A stretch of DNA of 64,000 bases from contig NZ_FOXP01000006.1 in assembly GCF_900115745.1 (NCBI RefSeq), positions 1 to 64,000 of the forward strand, in the 5' to 3' direction. This document shows positions 22,728 through 32,330 of the stretch, piece by piece (the stretch's first letter is position 1; each line of letters begins with the position of its first letter). The stretch is from Sphingomonas rubra. Lineage in GTDB: Bacteria > Pseudomonadota > Alphaproteobacteria > Sphingomonadales > Sphingomonadaceae. The notes below the pieces were generated by a model. The model was not told where the DNA came from and did not search any database. It was given only the letters and a program-made list of their open reading frames with translations. The position numbers and the translations under genes were made by a program.

Positions 22728-23738
22728 TCAACCGGTGCCGCCGACACCCTCGTACGCCTCGACGATCCGGCCGACGATCGGGTGGCGGACGACGTCGGCG
22801 GCGGTGAAGCGGCTCATGGCGATGCCCTCCACCCCCTCCAGCCGGCGGACCGCGTCGGCGAGGCCAGACGCGGCGACGCCGCCGGGGATGTCGACCTGGT
22901 TCGGGTCGCCGCAAATCACCATGCGACTGTTCTGGCCGAAGCGGGTCAGGAACATCTTCATCTGCGCGACCGTGGTGTTCTGCGCCTCGTCGAGGATCAC
23001 GAACGCGTCGGCGAGCGTCCGCCCGCGCATGAAGGCAATCGGTGCGACCTCGATCTCGCCGCTCGCGATCCGCCGCTCGACCTGCTCGGCCGGCAGGCAA
23101 TCGTAGAGCGCGTCGTAGAGCGGGCGCAGGTAGGGATCGACCTTCTCCTTCATGTCGCCCGGCAGGAAGCCGAGCCGCTCGCCCGCCTCCACCGCCGGCC
23201 GCGACAGGATCAGCCGCTGCACGGAGCCGGTGATGAGCTGCGCCACCGCCTGCGCCACCGCGACATAGGTCTTGCCCGTGCCCGCCGGCCCGAGCGCGAA
23301 GATCATGTCGTTGGAGACGAGCTCGCGCATGTAATGCGCCTGGGCGGGCGTGCGCGGCACGATGGTCTTCTTGCGCGTGCGGATCGAGATGCCGCCGTTG
23401 CCGACCCGCTGCCCCTCCAGCGAGACGATGCCGTCGAGCACCGGCTCGTGCGCCATGGCGATCGCCGCGTCGACCAGGCCGGTGTCGACCACCTCGCCGC
23501 GGCCGATGCGGCCGTAGAGGTCGTGGAGGACGTCGCGGGCGAGCGCCACCTGCTCGGCGGTCCCCTCCAGCCCAACGCGGTTGCCGCGCGCGGTGATGTA
23601 GACGCCCAGCCGGTTCTCCAGCGCCACCAGATTCTGGTCGTACTGGCCGAACAGCTGCACCAGCGCCTGCGGCTTGTCGAACGTCACCTCGACGCGGGAA
23701 CGCTCCCCTGCCTGGGCGGGGACGGGCTTGCGGCTCAT
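22728..23738 (-). CDS. PhoH-family ATPase (YbeZ)
   Basis: A 336-residue P-loop protein partnering YbeY in many proteobacteria. Visible: an N-terminal KH-like region (VQLFGQYDQNLVALENRLGV), Walker A FALGPAGTGKTYVAVAQA, a conserved ILSRPAVEAGERLGFLPGD loop, and Walker B AFVILDEAQNTT followed by GDPNQVDIPGG. Length and motifs are typical. It lies between miaB (67 bases upstream) and ybeY, in the conserved miaB-phoH-ybeY-corC order. An RNA-helicase or RNase-accessory role has been proposed for the family. Confidence 0.95.
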   Translation of the reverse strand: MSRKPVPAQAGERSRVEVTFDKPQALVQLFGQYDQNLVALENRLGVYITARGNRVGLEGTAEQVALARDVLHDLYGRIGRGEVVDTGLVDAAIAMAHEPVLDGIVSLEGQRVGNGGISIRTRKKTIVPRTPAQAHYMRELVSNDMIFALGPAGTGKTYVAVAQAVAQLITGSVQRLILSRPAVEAGERLGFLPGDMKEKVDPYLRPLYDALYDCLPAEQVERRIASGEIEVAPIAFMRGRTLADAFVILDEAQNTTVAQMKMFLTRFGQNSRMVICGDPNQVDIPGGVAASGLADAVRRLEGVEGIAMSRFTAADVVRHPIVGRIVEAYEGVGGTG

Positions 23739-23805
23739 TGGGTCCTTTCGGGTCGCATGATTCGAACCGGAATGTGGGGTGCCCCGACCCGAAAGGGAAG
23801 CGCGA

Positions 23806-25122
23806 TCAGGCGGCTTTCGCGATCCGCGCGACGCCGGTCAGCGACACCGGGCCGGCGGCAGCGAGTTCCACCTCGACCATGTCGCCGATCGCGTGATCGC
23901 CCATGACGTGGACCGATTGCAGCCAGGGCGACTTGCCGAGCATCTGGCCCGGCAGCTTGCCCTGCCGTTCGATCAGTACCTCGCAGCACCGCCCGACGCT
24001 CGCGCGATTGAACGCCGCCTGATCGCGGCCGAGCGCCGCCTGGAGCCGCTGGAGCCGCTCATCCATCACTGCCGCGGGCACCTCGTCGGCCATGGCGGCG
24101 GCGGGGGTGCCGGGGCGGGGGCTGTACTTGAACGAGAAGGCCTGCGCGTAGCCGACTTGGTCGACCAGGCTCAGCGTGTCGGCGAAATCCGCGTCCGTTT
24201 CTCCGGGGAAGCCGACGATGAAGTCGCCCGACAGCGCGATGTCGGGCCGCGCGGCGCGCACCCGGTCGAGCAGGCGCAGGTAATTGTCGCGACCGTGGCT
24301 GCGGTTCATGGCCTTCAGGATGCGGGTCGAGCCCGACTGTACCGGCAGGTGGAGGAACGGCATCAGCGAAGGCACCTGCGCGTGCGCGTCGATCAGCCCC
24401 TGGCGCATGTCGTTGGGGTGGCTGGTGGTGTAGCGCAGCCGCGCCAGCCCCGGCAGGCGGTCGAGCGCGCGGATCAGGTCGTGCAGCCCGCGTCCGTCAT
24501 CGTCCCAGGCGTTGACGTTCTGGCCGAGTAGCGTGATCTCGCGCGCTCCCGCCTCCACCAGCGCGCGTGCCTCCTCGACGATCGCGTCGAACGGGCGGCT
24601 GATCTCGGCGCCGCGGGTATAAGGGACGACGCAGTAGGTGCAGAACTTGTCGCACCCCTCCGCCACCGTCAGGAACGCCGACGGGCCCACCCGCCGCCGC
24701 TTGGGCAACGCACCGAATTTGGACGCGGGAGGCATGTCGGTGTCGAGCGCCGCCTCGCCTGCCGCGGCCTTGGCGACCAGCGCGGGCAGATGGTGGTACG
24801 CCTGCGGACCGACGACCACGTCGACCTTGGCCCGCGCGACGATTTCGGCCCCTTCCGCCTGCGCGACGCAGCCCGCCACCGCGATCATCGGCGCACGGCC
24901 CTGTTTGCCCGCATCCTTGCGCAGGCGACCAATGTCCGAATAGACCTTCTCGGTCGCCTTCTCGCGGATGTGGCAGGTGTTGAGCACGACGAGATCGGCG
25001 TCACTCGCCTCTGCCGCGACCATGCCGTCGGCGGCCATCAGCTCGGCCATCCGCTCGCCGTCGTAGACGTTCATCTGGCAGCCGAACGACTTGACGTGAA
25101 AGGTTTTCGGGGGCGACTTCAT
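23806..25122 (-). CDS. miaB: tRNA-2-methylthio-N6-dimethylallyladenosine synthase MiaB
   Basis: A radical-SAM methylthiotransferase that modifies A37 of tRNAs reading UNN codons. The 438-residue protein has the UPF0004 domain with three cluster cysteines (SFGCQMN, NTCHIRE, VAGCVAQ), the radical-SAM CxxxCxxC in [46 protein letters not shown], and a C-terminal TRAM domain from about residue 375. The ATG at 25122 lies 27 bases after plsC, in the same direction. Confidence 0.97.
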   Translation of the reverse strand: MKSPPKTFHVKSFGCQMNVYDGERMAELMAADGMVAAEASDADLVVLNTCHIREKATEKVYSDIGRLRKDAGKQGRAPMIAVAGCVAQAEGAEIVARAKVDVVVGPQAYHHLPALVAKAAAGEAALDTDMPPASKFGALPKRRRVGPSAFLTVAEGCDKFCTYCVVPYTRGAEISRPFDAIVEEARALVEAGAREITLLGQNVNAWDDDGRGLHDLIRALDRLPGLARLRYTTSHPNDMRQGLIDAHAQVPSLMPFLHLPVQSGSTRILKAMNRSHGRDNYLRLLDRVRAARPDIALSGDFIVGFPGETDADFADTLSLVDQVGYAQAFSFKYSPRPGTPAAAMADEVPAAVMDERLQRLQAALGRDQAAFNRASVGRCCEVLIERQGKLPGQMLGKSPWLQSVHVMGDHAIGDMVEVELAAAGPVSLTGVARIAKAA

Positions 25123-25149
25123 GGCGCCGCCCCTAGCAGACGGCGGACC

Positions 25150-25860
25150 TCAGGGGGAGGGGGCCTCGATCCGCCGGCGTGCCTCGGCGGCGATCGCCTT
25201 GCGGTCGCCGGACGGCGCGAACGGCTCCGCGAAGCGCAGCGTCGCCGTGAAGCGACCGCGTCGGCGCAGGACGCGGAGCGCGTGCGCCGCTCCGTTCTCG
25301 TCGCCGACCCAGGCCAGGTCGCGCGTCGCGTCACCGTAGTCGATCCGCACCGCCTGCACCCGGACCCCCGCAGGCGGCGGGACGAGCGCGGCGAGCAACG
25401 CCGGCTTGAACGGCAGCAGCGTCACGCCGTCGCCGGTCGTTCCTTCCGGAAAGATCGCCACCGGTCGCGGCCCCAGCGCCGCGCGGACCTGCGCCACCTG
25501 ATCGCCGATCGCCATCCGGTCGCCGCGCGCCACGAAGATGGTGTCGTTCAGCCCGGCGAGCCAGCCGACCAGCGGTGCGCTCGCCAACTCGCCCTTGGCG
25601 ACGAACACCGCGTTGGCGCTGTCGGCGAGCAGCAGGATGTCGATCCAGCTGAGGTGATTGGCGAGGATCACCGCGTCGCGGGTGAGCGGCGTGCCCACCA
25701 CCCTGACGCGTGCGCCGACGATGCGAGCGCACAGGCCGAGGAACCGGCGCGGCCAAGGGGAGGGCAGGCGGAGCAGCCGCCAGAGGCCGTGGATCGGCAG
25801 GGCGAGGATCAGCGCCGACGCCAGCGCGAGAAGACGGAGGACGAGGTGGAGGCTTGCCAC
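25150..25860 (-). CDS. 1-acyl-sn-glycerol-3-phosphate acyltransferase (PlsC-like)
   Basis: A 236-residue lysophospholipid acyltransferase, with an N-terminal membrane helix (LVLRLLALASALILALPIHG), the catalytic HX4D box in ILANHLSWIDILLL, and the substrate-binding FPEGTTGDG motif. It would convert lysophosphatidic acid to phosphatidic acid; a role with other lysolipids is possible. The start is GTG at 25860, just before a family-A repeat. Downstream is miaB. Confidence 0.9.
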   Translation of the reverse strand: MASLHLVLRLLALASALILALPIHGLWRLLRLPSPWPRRFLGLCARIVGARVRVVGTPLTRDAVILANHLSWIDILLLADSANAVFVAKGELASAPLVGWLAGLNDTIFVARGDRMAIGDQVAQVRAALGPRPVAIFPEGTTGDGVTLLPFKPALLAALVPPPAGVRVQAVRIDYGDATRDLAWVGDENGAAHALRVLRRRGRFTATLRFAEPFAPSGDRKAIAAEARRRIEAPSP

Positions 25861-25869
25861 CTAACTCTC

Positions 25870-25952
25870 GTCAGGCCGGGCTAGTCCCGGCATCCAGGGC
25901 CGCGAGCGATGGCGCTGCTTGGCCCTGGACCCCGGCACGAGCCCGGGGTGAC
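25870..25952. repeat. Interspersed palindromic repeat, family A copy 3
   Basis: Arms GTCAGGCCGGGCTAGTCCCG and ...GGCACGAGCCCGGGGTGAC, in the fur-plsC intergenic gap. No gene. Confidence 0.85.
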
Positions 25953-25990
25953 GGACGTGATCGTCAGCGTTCATCCCTGCACTGCCGCGG

Positions 25991-26413
25991 TCAGGCCTTT
26001 CGCTCCAGGCTGACGCCGTACAGCTCCATCCGGTGATCCACCAACCGGAAGCCCATCCGCTCGGCGATCGCCTTCTGCAGCTGCTCCAGTTCCGGATCGA
26101 CGAATTCGAGCACCTTGCCGGTCTCCACGTCGATCAGGTGATCGTGATGCGCCTCGGGCGAGGGCTCGTACCGGGCACGGCCGTCGCCGAAATCGTGGCG
26201 GTCGAGGATGCCCGCCTCCTCGAACAACCGCACCGTGCGGTAGACGGTGGCGATCGAGATGCCCTTGTCGATCGCGGACGCGCGCTCGTAGACCTTCTCC
26301 ACGTCGGGATGGTCCTCCGCCTCCGACAGCACGCGCGCGATGACGCGGCGCTGCTCGGTGATGCGCAGCCCCTTCTCGTTGCAGAGTGCTTCCAGATCGA
26401 TCTTGCGTGCCAT
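25991..26413 (-). CDS. fur: Ferric uptake regulator Fur
   Basis: A 140-residue winged-helix repressor. The DNA-binding part is visible as RITEQRRVIARVLSEAEDHP and SIATVYRTVRLFEEAGI, followed by the metal-site stretch EAHHDHLIDVETGKVLEFVD. The CxxC pairs of zinc-structured Fur proteins are absent, as in many alphaproteobacterial Fur/Mur proteins, so whether it senses iron or manganese is open. ATG 26413 (MARKIDLEAL) is chosen over a longer frame from 26494. It lies between rimI and plsC in the conserved block. Confidence 0.92.
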   Translation of the reverse strand: MARKIDLEALCNEKGLRITEQRRVIARVLSEAEDHPDVEKVYERASAIDKGISIATVYRTVRLFEEAGILDRHDFGDGRARYEPSPEAHHDHLIDVETGKVLEFVDPELEQLQKAIAERMGFRLVDHRMELYGVSLERKA

Positions 26414-26497
26414 GGCCGGTTCCCGTGTGTCGTATTTCCCCCTAGGCGCTCCGGCTTGTTGCGAAAAGGGATACCGACTCGCAACAAGGACCAAAGG

Positions 26498-26965
26498 TCA
26501 GAGCGCCAGCGAATAGGTGTGGGCATCGTGCTGCCCACCGTCGCGGCTGCGGTAATAGCCGCGCCGCTCGCCGATCTTCGCGAAACCCGCGGTCCGGTAC
26601 AGCGCTACGGCGTCGTTGCCGGCACGTACCTCCAGGTGGATCGTCGCGACGCCGCTCGCCGCCACGTCGGCGATCATCGCGCGGAGCAGCGCGCCGCCGA
26701 CGCCGCGGCGGCGATGCCCGGGGGCGACCGCGAGCAGCAGCAGCTCCGCCTCGTCCATGATCGTCCGCCACAGCGCGAAGCCCGTCGGCACCTCCTCGTC
26801 CCACGCGATCAGCAGGCGCACGCCCGGCATGGCGAGCACGCCCAGGCACTGGCTGCTCGTCCACGCCTCACCGAAGCGCGGGTCGAAAGCGGCGGCCATC
26901 AGTGCGTCGACGGTGCCGACGTCGCGCGCATCGCCGGTCTTCAGCACCAAGCTGCGAGTCGCCAT
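26498..26965 (-). CDS. rimI: GNAT acetyltransferase, probable ribosomal-protein S18 alanine acetyltransferase
   Basis: A 155-residue GNAT-fold enzyme with the acetyl-CoA loop LLAVAPGHRRRGVGGALLRA and the RimI-like end VRAGNDAVALYRTAGFAKIG then ERRGYYRS. Family members acetylate the N terminus of S18. The start ATG at 26965 overlaps the tsaB stop (ATGA), the usual sphingomonad arrangement tsaB-rimI-fur, which supports the assignment. The frame extends upstream inside tsaB but without GNAT similarity. Confidence 0.9.
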   Translation of the reverse strand: MATRSLVLKTGDARDVGTVDALMAAAFDPRFGEAWTSSQCLGVLAMPGVRLLIAWDEEVPTGFALWRTIMDEAELLLLAVAPGHRRRGVGGALLRAMIADVAASGVATIHLEVRAGNDAVALYRTAGFAKIGERRGYYRSRDGGQHDAHTYSLAL

Positions 26966-27618
26966 CAGCGTGCGCCCGGCAGCTTGGCGTCCGGCGCGCG
27001 GCCGTAGAGCGGCACGGGCGGCAGGTTGCGGTAGGATGGGGGCAGTTCCCTCGCCAGCAATGCCCAAGGCAGCAGTTCCGCCCCTAGCCGAGCTGCCGGC
27101 AAGTCGCCCAGCCGGGAAATGCCGCTACCCACGAATTCCATGTCGCCCGCTCGTGCGACCGCGTCGGCGGGCTTCAGCGAGACGAACTCGTCCAACGCCG
27201 CGAAGTTGCCGGCCACGATGGGAATGTTGGTTCGTCCCACGAAGCGCTGCATGAACACTTCGCCGTGACCGCCTTCGATCACCACGGCAAAGGGACGGTC
27301 CGCTCCTTGCGCGAAGAGGAAATTGTCCATGGCGATCAGCGCCAGCGACGAATAGCCCGACACGGTCGCCCCCCAGCCGAACGCCAGCGCGCGCGCGGCG
27401 GCGATGCCAACACGAATACCGGTGAAGCTGCCCGGCCCCACATCGACCAGGATGTGATCGGCACGACCGCCATCCGGCAGCCTCGCGATCATCGGCAGCA
27501 ACCGTTCGGCATGGCCACGGCCGACCACTTCATGCTCGTTACCGAAACTGTCGTTCGCATCCCCGAACAACGCCACGGAGCAGGCGATGGTGGCGGTGTC
27601 GATGACCAGGGTGCGCAT
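26965..27618 (-). CDS. tsaB: tRNA threonylcarbamoyladenosine biosynthesis protein TsaB
   Basis: A 217-residue ASKHA-fold scaffold protein needed for t6A37 tRNA modification with TsaD and TsaE. Signatures: LVIDTATIACSVALF at the N terminus, RGHAERLLPMI, and VDVGPGSFTGIRVGIAAARAL. ATG 27618 starts the family N terminus; upstream codons belong to a repeat. It overlaps rimI by one base of the stop/start ATGA. Confidence 0.94.
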   Translation of the reverse strand: MRTLVIDTATIACSVALFGDANDSFGNEHEVVGRGHAERLLPMIARLPDGGRADHILVDVGPGSFTGIRVGIAAARALAFGWGATVSGYSSLALIAMDNFLFAQGADRPFAVVIEGGHGEVFMQRFVGRTNIPIVAGNFAALDEFVSLKPADAVARAGDMEFVGSGISRLGDLPAARLGAELLPWALLARELPPSYRNLPPVPLYGRAPDAKLPGAR

Positions 27619-27641
27619 GATGATCCACGACGTTGGCGACC

Positions 27642-27723
27642 GCCATGCCGGGCTCGTCCCGGCATCCAGAGCCGCGGATGCAGCGCTGCTTGGCTCTGGA
27701 CCCCGGGTCAAGCCCGGGGTGCC
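27642..27723. repeat. Interspersed palindromic repeat, family A copy 4
   Basis: Arms GCCATGCCGGGCTCGTCCCG and ...GGGTCAAGCCCGGGGTGCC, between the nitroreductase gene and tsaB on their minus-strand axis. No gene. Confidence 0.85.
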
Positions 27724-27755
27724 GGAAAGGCGGAGGTAAGCGCCGCGTCTGAGCG

Positions 27756-28355
27756 TCAGACGATCCGGTTGAACTTCTCGAACGCCGGCCGGGGCGAACG
27801 ATCGTGCAAACTCGCTGGGTCGCCGTACCCCAGGGTGGCGATGAAGTTCGTTCGCACCGACGGTGTGTCGGCGAAGAACGCCTTGTCCACCGCGCCCGCG
27901 TCAAAGCCCGACATCGGCCCCGTGCCGAGGCCGAGCGCCCGCGCCGCCACGACGAAATAACCGCCCTGCAACGACGAGTTGCGGAACGCCGATGCCTCGC
28001 GCAGTTCGCGATTGCCGTCGAACCAGCTCTTCGCGTCGGTATGCGGAAACAGTTCGGGCAGGTGTTCGTGGAACTCGGTGTCCATCCCGATCACCACCGA
28101 CACCGGCGCGGTGCGCAGCTTGTCGCCGTTGGTGCCCGTCGCGCACTCGGCCAGGCGATCCTTCGCCTCCTGGCTGACGCACCACACCAGCCGCGCCGGC
28201 AGCTGGTTGGCGGAGGTCGGCCCCATCTTCATCAGATCCCACAAGACATGGAGCTGCGCCTCCTCGACCGGTCGGTCGAGATAATGGTTGTAGCTGCGGC
28301 CTTCGGTGAACAACTGCGCGATCGCGGCATCGTCGATAGGAGTATCGAACGGCAT
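27756..28355 (-). CDS. Nitroreductase-family malonic semialdehyde reductase (RutE-like)
   Basis: A 199-residue flavin enzyme of the RutE/HadB branch of nitroreductases: EGRSYNHYLDRPVEEAQLHV at the N terminus, MGPTSANQLPARLVWCVS (FMN-site region), and near the end GLGTGPMSGFDAGAVDKAFF and FIATLGYGD. RutE reduces malonic semialdehyde in pyrimidine degradation, but no other rut gene lies here, so a general 3-oxo-acid or quinone reductase role is equally possible. Its ATG overlaps the NifU-family stop (ATGA), indicating co-transcription. Confidence 0.85.
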   Translation of the reverse strand: MPFDTPIDDAAIAQLFTEGRSYNHYLDRPVEEAQLHVLWDLMKMGPTSANQLPARLVWCVSQEAKDRLAECATGTNGDKLRTAPVSVVIGMDTEFHEHLPELFPHTDAKSWFDGNRELREASAFRNSSLQGGYFVVAARALGLGTGPMSGFDAGAVDKAFFADTPSVRTNFIATLGYGDPASLHDRSPRPAFEKFNRIV

Positions 28356-28927
28356 CAAACGGCCCTCACTTCGGTGACTTCGGGGACGTAGTAGCGCAAC
28401 AGCTGCTCGATCCCGTTCTTCAACGTCGCCGAAGACGACGGGCAGCCGGCGCACGCGCCCTGCATGCGCAGGAACACCTTGCCCTTGTCGAACCCGCGAT
28501 AGACGATGTCGCCGCCGTCGTTCGCCACCGCCGGGCGCACCCGCGTGTCGATCAGCTCGCGGATCTGCGCCACGATCTCGGCGTCGGCGGGATCGTCGGT
28601 CACTTCCTCCTCGGCGGGCGGCACCGAGAAGCCGGCCGAGGGGCCGCGGAACAGCGGCATCTGCGCGGAGAAATGGTCGAGCAGGATCGACAGTATGTCG
28701 GGCTTCGCATCGCGCCAATCGCTGCCCGGCGCGATCGTCACCGACACGAAATCGCGCCCGAAGAACACGCCCGTGACGTCGCCCAAGCCGAACAGCGCGT
28801 CGGCAAGCGGGCTCGCCTCCGCTTCTTCCGGCGTCGCGAAGTCGCGCGTCCCCGCCTCCATGACGGTGCGACCCGGCAGGAACTTGAGCGTCGCCGGGTT
28901 GGGCGTGGTTTCGGTTTCGATCAGCAT
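28355..28927 (-). CDS. NifU-family Fe-S scaffold protein (NfuA-like)
   Basis: A 190-residue iron-sulfur carrier with an N-terminal Nfu_N domain (IETETTPNPATLKFLPGRTV, and FFGRDFVSVTIAPG) and a C-terminal NifU-like domain bearing the cluster CxxC in MQGACAGCPSSSATLKNGIE. It would deliver [4Fe-4S] clusters to client enzymes, complementing the SUF operon 9 kb downstream. ATG 28927 is the family start; further upstream codons lie in a repeat. Confidence 0.93.
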   Translation of the reverse strand: MLIETETTPNPATLKFLPGRTVMEAGTRDFATPEEAEASPLADALFGLGDVTGVFFGRDFVSVTIAPGSDWRDAKPDILSILLDHFSAQMPLFRGPSAGFSVPPAEEEVTDDPADAEIVAQIRELIDTRVRPAVANDGGDIVYRGFDKGKVFLRMQGACAGCPSSSATLKNGIEQLLRYYVPEVTEVRAV

Positions 28928-28982
28928 GGGCCGCATGTGGCGCGGGGAGGGGAGGGGATCAAGCCACTCGTCCAATAACCGC

Positions 28983-29063
28983 GTCACCTCGGGCTCGTCC
29001 CGAAGTCCAGGGCCAGGCAGCGGCACGCTGGCGGCCTGGATGCCGGGACAAGCCCGGCATGAC
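28983..29063. repeat. Interspersed palindromic repeat, family A copy 5
   Basis: Arms GTCACCTCGGGCTCGTCCCG and ...GGGACAAGCCCGGCATGAC, between the divergent NifU-family and M16 genes. It probably overlaps both leaders. Confidence 0.85.
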
Positions 29064-29114
29064 GGAAAGCGCTGGAACACGAAGAAAGTGGCGGTGCCGT
29101 GCCCGCGTCGCTAC

Positions 29115-32033
29115 ATGCCCCCCATGGCGTCCTGGTCACGCGCGTTCCGCGTTTCGCTCCTTCCCCTCCTCCTGGCCTCCACCGCCCCGCTCGTCGGGCA
29201 AGTGGCCAAGCGCAATCCGGCGGCGCCCCCGCCGCCCGCGACGGCGGCCCCCGCCGCGGTGCCGGTCGATACGTCGGCCTGGCTCTACAAGGGTAGCGAC
29301 ATCACGCCCGATCCGGCGTGGAGCTTCGGCACGCTGCCCAACGGCCTGCGCTACGCCGTGCGCCGCAACGGCGTGCCGCCGGGGCAGGTGTCGGTCCGCG
29401 TCGCGATGGACGTCGGCTCGCTGTACGAGAAGGACAGCGAACGCGGCTTCGCGCATTTCATCGAGCATCTGAGCTTCCGCTCCTCCGCCTATGTCGCGGA
29501 CGGGGAGGCGAAGCGCGTGTGGCAGCGGTTCGGCGCGACCTTCGGCTCCGACACCAACGCCTCCACCACGCCGACGCAGACGCTCTACAAGCTCGACCTG
29601 CCCTCCGCGACCGAGGCGGGGCTGGACGAATCGCTCCACATCCTGTCGGGCATGATGGCGGCGCCCGTGCTGACCGACGCCGCCGTCAACGCCGAGCGCC
29701 CGATCGTGCTGTCCGAGCGGCGCGAGCAGCCGGGGCCGCAGGTCCGTTTCCAGAATGCGCTGCGCGAGACGTTCTTCGCGGGGCAGCCGCTCGCCGAACG
29801 CTCGCCGATCGGCACGGAGGAGACGCTGCTGGGCGCGAACGGCGCCACCATGCGCGCCTTCCACGACCGCTGGTATCGGCCGAACCGCGCGGTGGTCATC
29901 ATCTCGGGCGACATGGACCCGGCGCTCTTCTCGAAGCTGATCGTCAAGAATTTCGCCGGCTGGCAGGCCAAGGGGCCCGACGTGCCCGCCCCCGGTTTCG
30001 GCAAGCCCGATCCGACCAAGCCGCCGACCGCGACGCTAGTCGAACCCGGCATGCCCGCGGTCGTCGCCACCGCCGTGCTGCGTCCCTGGACGTATCAGGA
30101 CGATACGGTGATCTTCAACCAGAAGCGGATGGTCGACACCGTCGCCTCGCGCCTCGTCAGCCGCCGGCTGGAGACGCGAGCGCGGGCGGGCGGCAGCTTC
30201 CTCCAGGCCTCCGTCTCGCTCGACGATCAGTCGCGCTCGGCCAACGCCACCTTCACCTCGATCGTGCCGATCGGCGATCAGTGGGAGGCGGCGCTGAAGG
30301 ACGTGCGCGCGGTGATCGCCGACGCGACCGCGACCGCGCCGACCCAGGCCGAGATCGACCGCGAGCTCGCCGATTACGACACGGTGATGCGCACCATCAC
30401 CGAGACGAGCCGGGTCGAGGCCGGCGCCAAGCAGGCCGACGACATGGCCGGCGCGCTCGACATCCGCGAGACGACGACGGCGCCCGCCACCTCCTACGCG
30501 ATCTTCAAGGACGCGCGCGCCAAGAACATGTTCACGCCCGCGACGGTGCTCGCCGCCACCAAGCGCATCTTCACGGGCGACGCCACCCGCGCCATCGTCA
30601 ACACGCCGACGGCCGAGCCGGGCGTCGCCGCCAAGCTCGCGGCGGCGCTGGCCGCCGACGTGTCGAAGCTCGCCGGCGAGCGCCGGGTGCAGGCCGCGGT
30701 CGATTTCTCCAAACTTCCGAAGTTCGGCCCTCCCGGCACGATCGCGTCGCAGCGCGATGCGGAGGCGCAGCTCGGCCTGAAACAGGTCAACTTCGCCAAC
30801 GGCGTCCGTCTGCTGATCTTCCCCAATCCGGCCGAATCTGGCCGCGTCTACGTCCGCGCGCGCTTCGGCGGCGGCTACGGCGCGCTGCCCTCCACGCCGA
30901 GCCCGGCATGGGCGGGCGATACCGCGCTGGTCGCCAGCGGCGTCGGCAAGCTCGACCAGGGCGACCTCGACCAGCTGTCGGCGGGGCGCCGCATCGGGCT
31001 CGACTTCGGCATCGACGACGATGCCTTCCAGCTCGCCGCCATGACATCGCCCGCCGACTTCCAGGACCAGCTGAAGCTGATGGCGGCCAAGCTGGCCAAG
31101 CCCGGCTGGGACCCGGCGCCGATCGCGCGCGCCAAGGCGGCGGCGCAGGCCGCGCAGTCGAGCTTCTCCTCCTCACCCTCCGGCATCCTCAGCCGCGACC
31201 TGGAGGGACTGTTGCGTGCCGACGATGCGCGCTGGACGACGCCCACGCCGGCGCAGATCGACGCGCTCAATCCCAAGGACTTCCGCGCGTTCTGGAAACC
31301 GCTGCTCGCCTCCGGCCCGATCGAGGTGTCGGTGTTCGGCGACGTGCCCGCCGACAAGGCGATCGAGGCGGTCGCCGCCACGTTCGGCGCGATGAAGCCG
31401 CGCGACACCGAACCGCTGATCCCGCGCGCCACCAGCTTTCCCGCGCACGTCGCCCAGCCGGTGATCCGCACCCATGACGGCGTCGACACGCAGGCGGCGG
31501 CGGTGATCGCCTGGCCGACCGGCGGCGGCATCGCCGAGGTGCGCACCAGTCGCCAGCTCGACATCCTGGCGCAGATCTTCTCCGACCGGCTGTTCGAGCG
31601 GCTGCGTCAGGAGTCCGGCGCCAGCTACAGCCCGCAGGTGGCGAGCCAATGGCCGCTCGGCGCGACCAGCGGGGGGCGCATCCTGGCGATCGGCCAGGTG
31701 ACGCCGGAGAACGTGCCGCTGTTCTTCCGCCTGGCGCGCGAGATCGCCGCCGACCTCGCCGCCAAGCCGGTCGGCGCCGACGAGCTCGCCCGCATCGTCA
31801 CGCCGATCCACCAGCAGTTGCTGCGCGCTTCCACCTCCAGCCAGTTTTGGCTCAGCCAGTGGGGCGGCGGCGCCTACGACCCGCGCCGCATCACCGCGGT
31901 GCGCACGATCGGCGCCGACGTGCTGGGCGCGACGCCCGCCGACATCCAGGCGCTCGCCGCCCGTTACCTGCGCCCCGACAAGGACTGGACGCTGGCGGTG
32001 GTGCCGAAGGCGAAGGTGCCGGCGGCCCGCTAA
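29115..32033 (+). CDS. M16 (pitrilysin/insulinase) family zinc protease, secreted
   Basis: A 972-residue periplasmic metalloprotease with a signal sequence (FRVSLLPLLLASTAPLVG), a Pro/Ala-rich spacer, then the N-terminal M16 catalytic domain with the inverted zinc motif HFIEH (His114, Glu117, His118) and the third ligand about 76 residues later (Glu194 in NAERPIVLSE). Three further M16-type domains follow; the C-terminal half keeps the pattern RQESGASYSPQVAS but lacks a second zinc motif, as expected. ATG 29115 is chosen at the signal peptide although the frame is open for 600 bases upstream (antisense of nifU). The substrate is unknown. Confidence 0.92.
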   Translation: MPPMASWSRAFRVSLLPLLLASTAPLVGQVAKRNPAAPPPPATAAPAAVPVDTSAWLYKGSDITPDPAWSFGTLPNGLRYAVRRNGVPPGQVSVRVAMDVGSLYEKDSERGFAHFIEHLSFRSSAYVADGEAKRVWQRFGATFGSDTNASTTPTQTLYKLDLPSATEAGLDESLHILSGMMAAPVLTDAAVNAERPIVLSERREQPGPQVRFQNALRETFFAGQPLAERSPIGTEETLLGANGATMRAFHDRWYRPNRAVVIISGDMDPALFSKLIVKNFAGWQAKGPDVPAPGFGKPDPTKPPTATLVEPGMPAVVATAVLRPWTYQDDTVIFNQKRMVDTVASRLVSRRLETRARAGGSFLQASVSLDDQSRSANATFTSIVPIGDQWEAALKDVRAVIADATATAPTQAEIDRELADYDTVMRTITETSRVEAGAKQADDMAGALDIRETTTAPATSYAIFKDARAKNMFTPATVLAATKRIFTGDATRAIVNTPTAEPGVAAKLAAALAADVSKLAGERRVQAAVDFSKLPKFGPPGTIASQRDAEAQLGLKQVNFANGVRLLIFPNPAESGRVYVRARFGGGYGALPSTPSPAWAGDTALVASGVGKLDQGDLDQLSAGRRIGLDFGIDDDAFQLAAMTSPADFQDQLKLMAAKLAKPGWDPAPIARAKAAAQAAQSSFSSSPSGILSRDLEGLLRADDARWTTPTPAQIDALNPKDFRAFWKPLLASGPIEVSVFGDVPADKAIEAVAATFGAMKPRDTEPLIPRATSFPAHVAQPVIRTHDGVDTQAAAVIAWPTGGGIAEVRTSRQLDILAQIFSDRLFERLRQESGASYSPQVASQWPLGATSGGRILAIGQVTPENVPLFFRLAREIAADLAAKPVGADELARIVTPIHQQLLRASTSSQFWLSQWGGGAYDPRRITAVRTIGADVLGATPADIQALAARYLRPDKDWTLAVVPKAKVPAAR

Positions 32034-32090
32034 CGGATACGTCCGGGCGGGGGCGCGTTTCCGACGTTCACCGCCCAAGAGGACAAGCCG

Positions 32091-32318
32091 ATGAAAACTA
32101 TTGCGATGATCGCCGTCCTGATGACGTCGGGCGCGCTGCATGCGCAGGACGCGCATCCCCGCGATACCGACAAGGTGCGCATCCAGAACCAGGAGAGCCG
32201 CCAATATCGCGGCGAGCCCAAGGCCAACGCGACCAAGCGCAATACCCGCTGCCGCATCGTCCGCCAGCGCGGGCAGGACAAGCGGGTCTGCGGCCAGCCG
32301 GTGAAGAGCGGACGCTGA
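32091..32318 (+). CDS. Small secreted basic protein, unknown function
   Basis: A 75-residue protein with a signal peptide (MKTIAMIAVLMTSGALHA, then QDAHPRD) and a short, strongly basic mature part (KANATKRNTRCRIVRQRGQD) containing two cysteines, at RNTRC and RVCGQP. An ATG at 32091 follows AAGAGGACAAG. Similar small cysteine-containing periplasmic proteins occur in sphingomonads without known role. It lies 57 bases after the M16 protease gene and is convergent with the acyl-CoA ligase. Confidence 0.6.
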   Translation: MKTIAMIAVLMTSGALHAQDAHPRDTDKVRIQNQESRQYRGEPKANATKRNTRCRIVRQRGQDKRVCGQPVKSGR

Positions 32319-32330
32319 CGCGGGACGGGA

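Noticed and set aside
28506..29114. Extension of the M16 frame to 28506
   Set aside because: The extra codons are antisense to the NifU-family gene; the signal peptide starts at 29115.
29318..31477. A plus-strand frame of 719 codons inside the M16 gene
   Set aside because: Overlaps the real protease in a different frame and lacks any motif.
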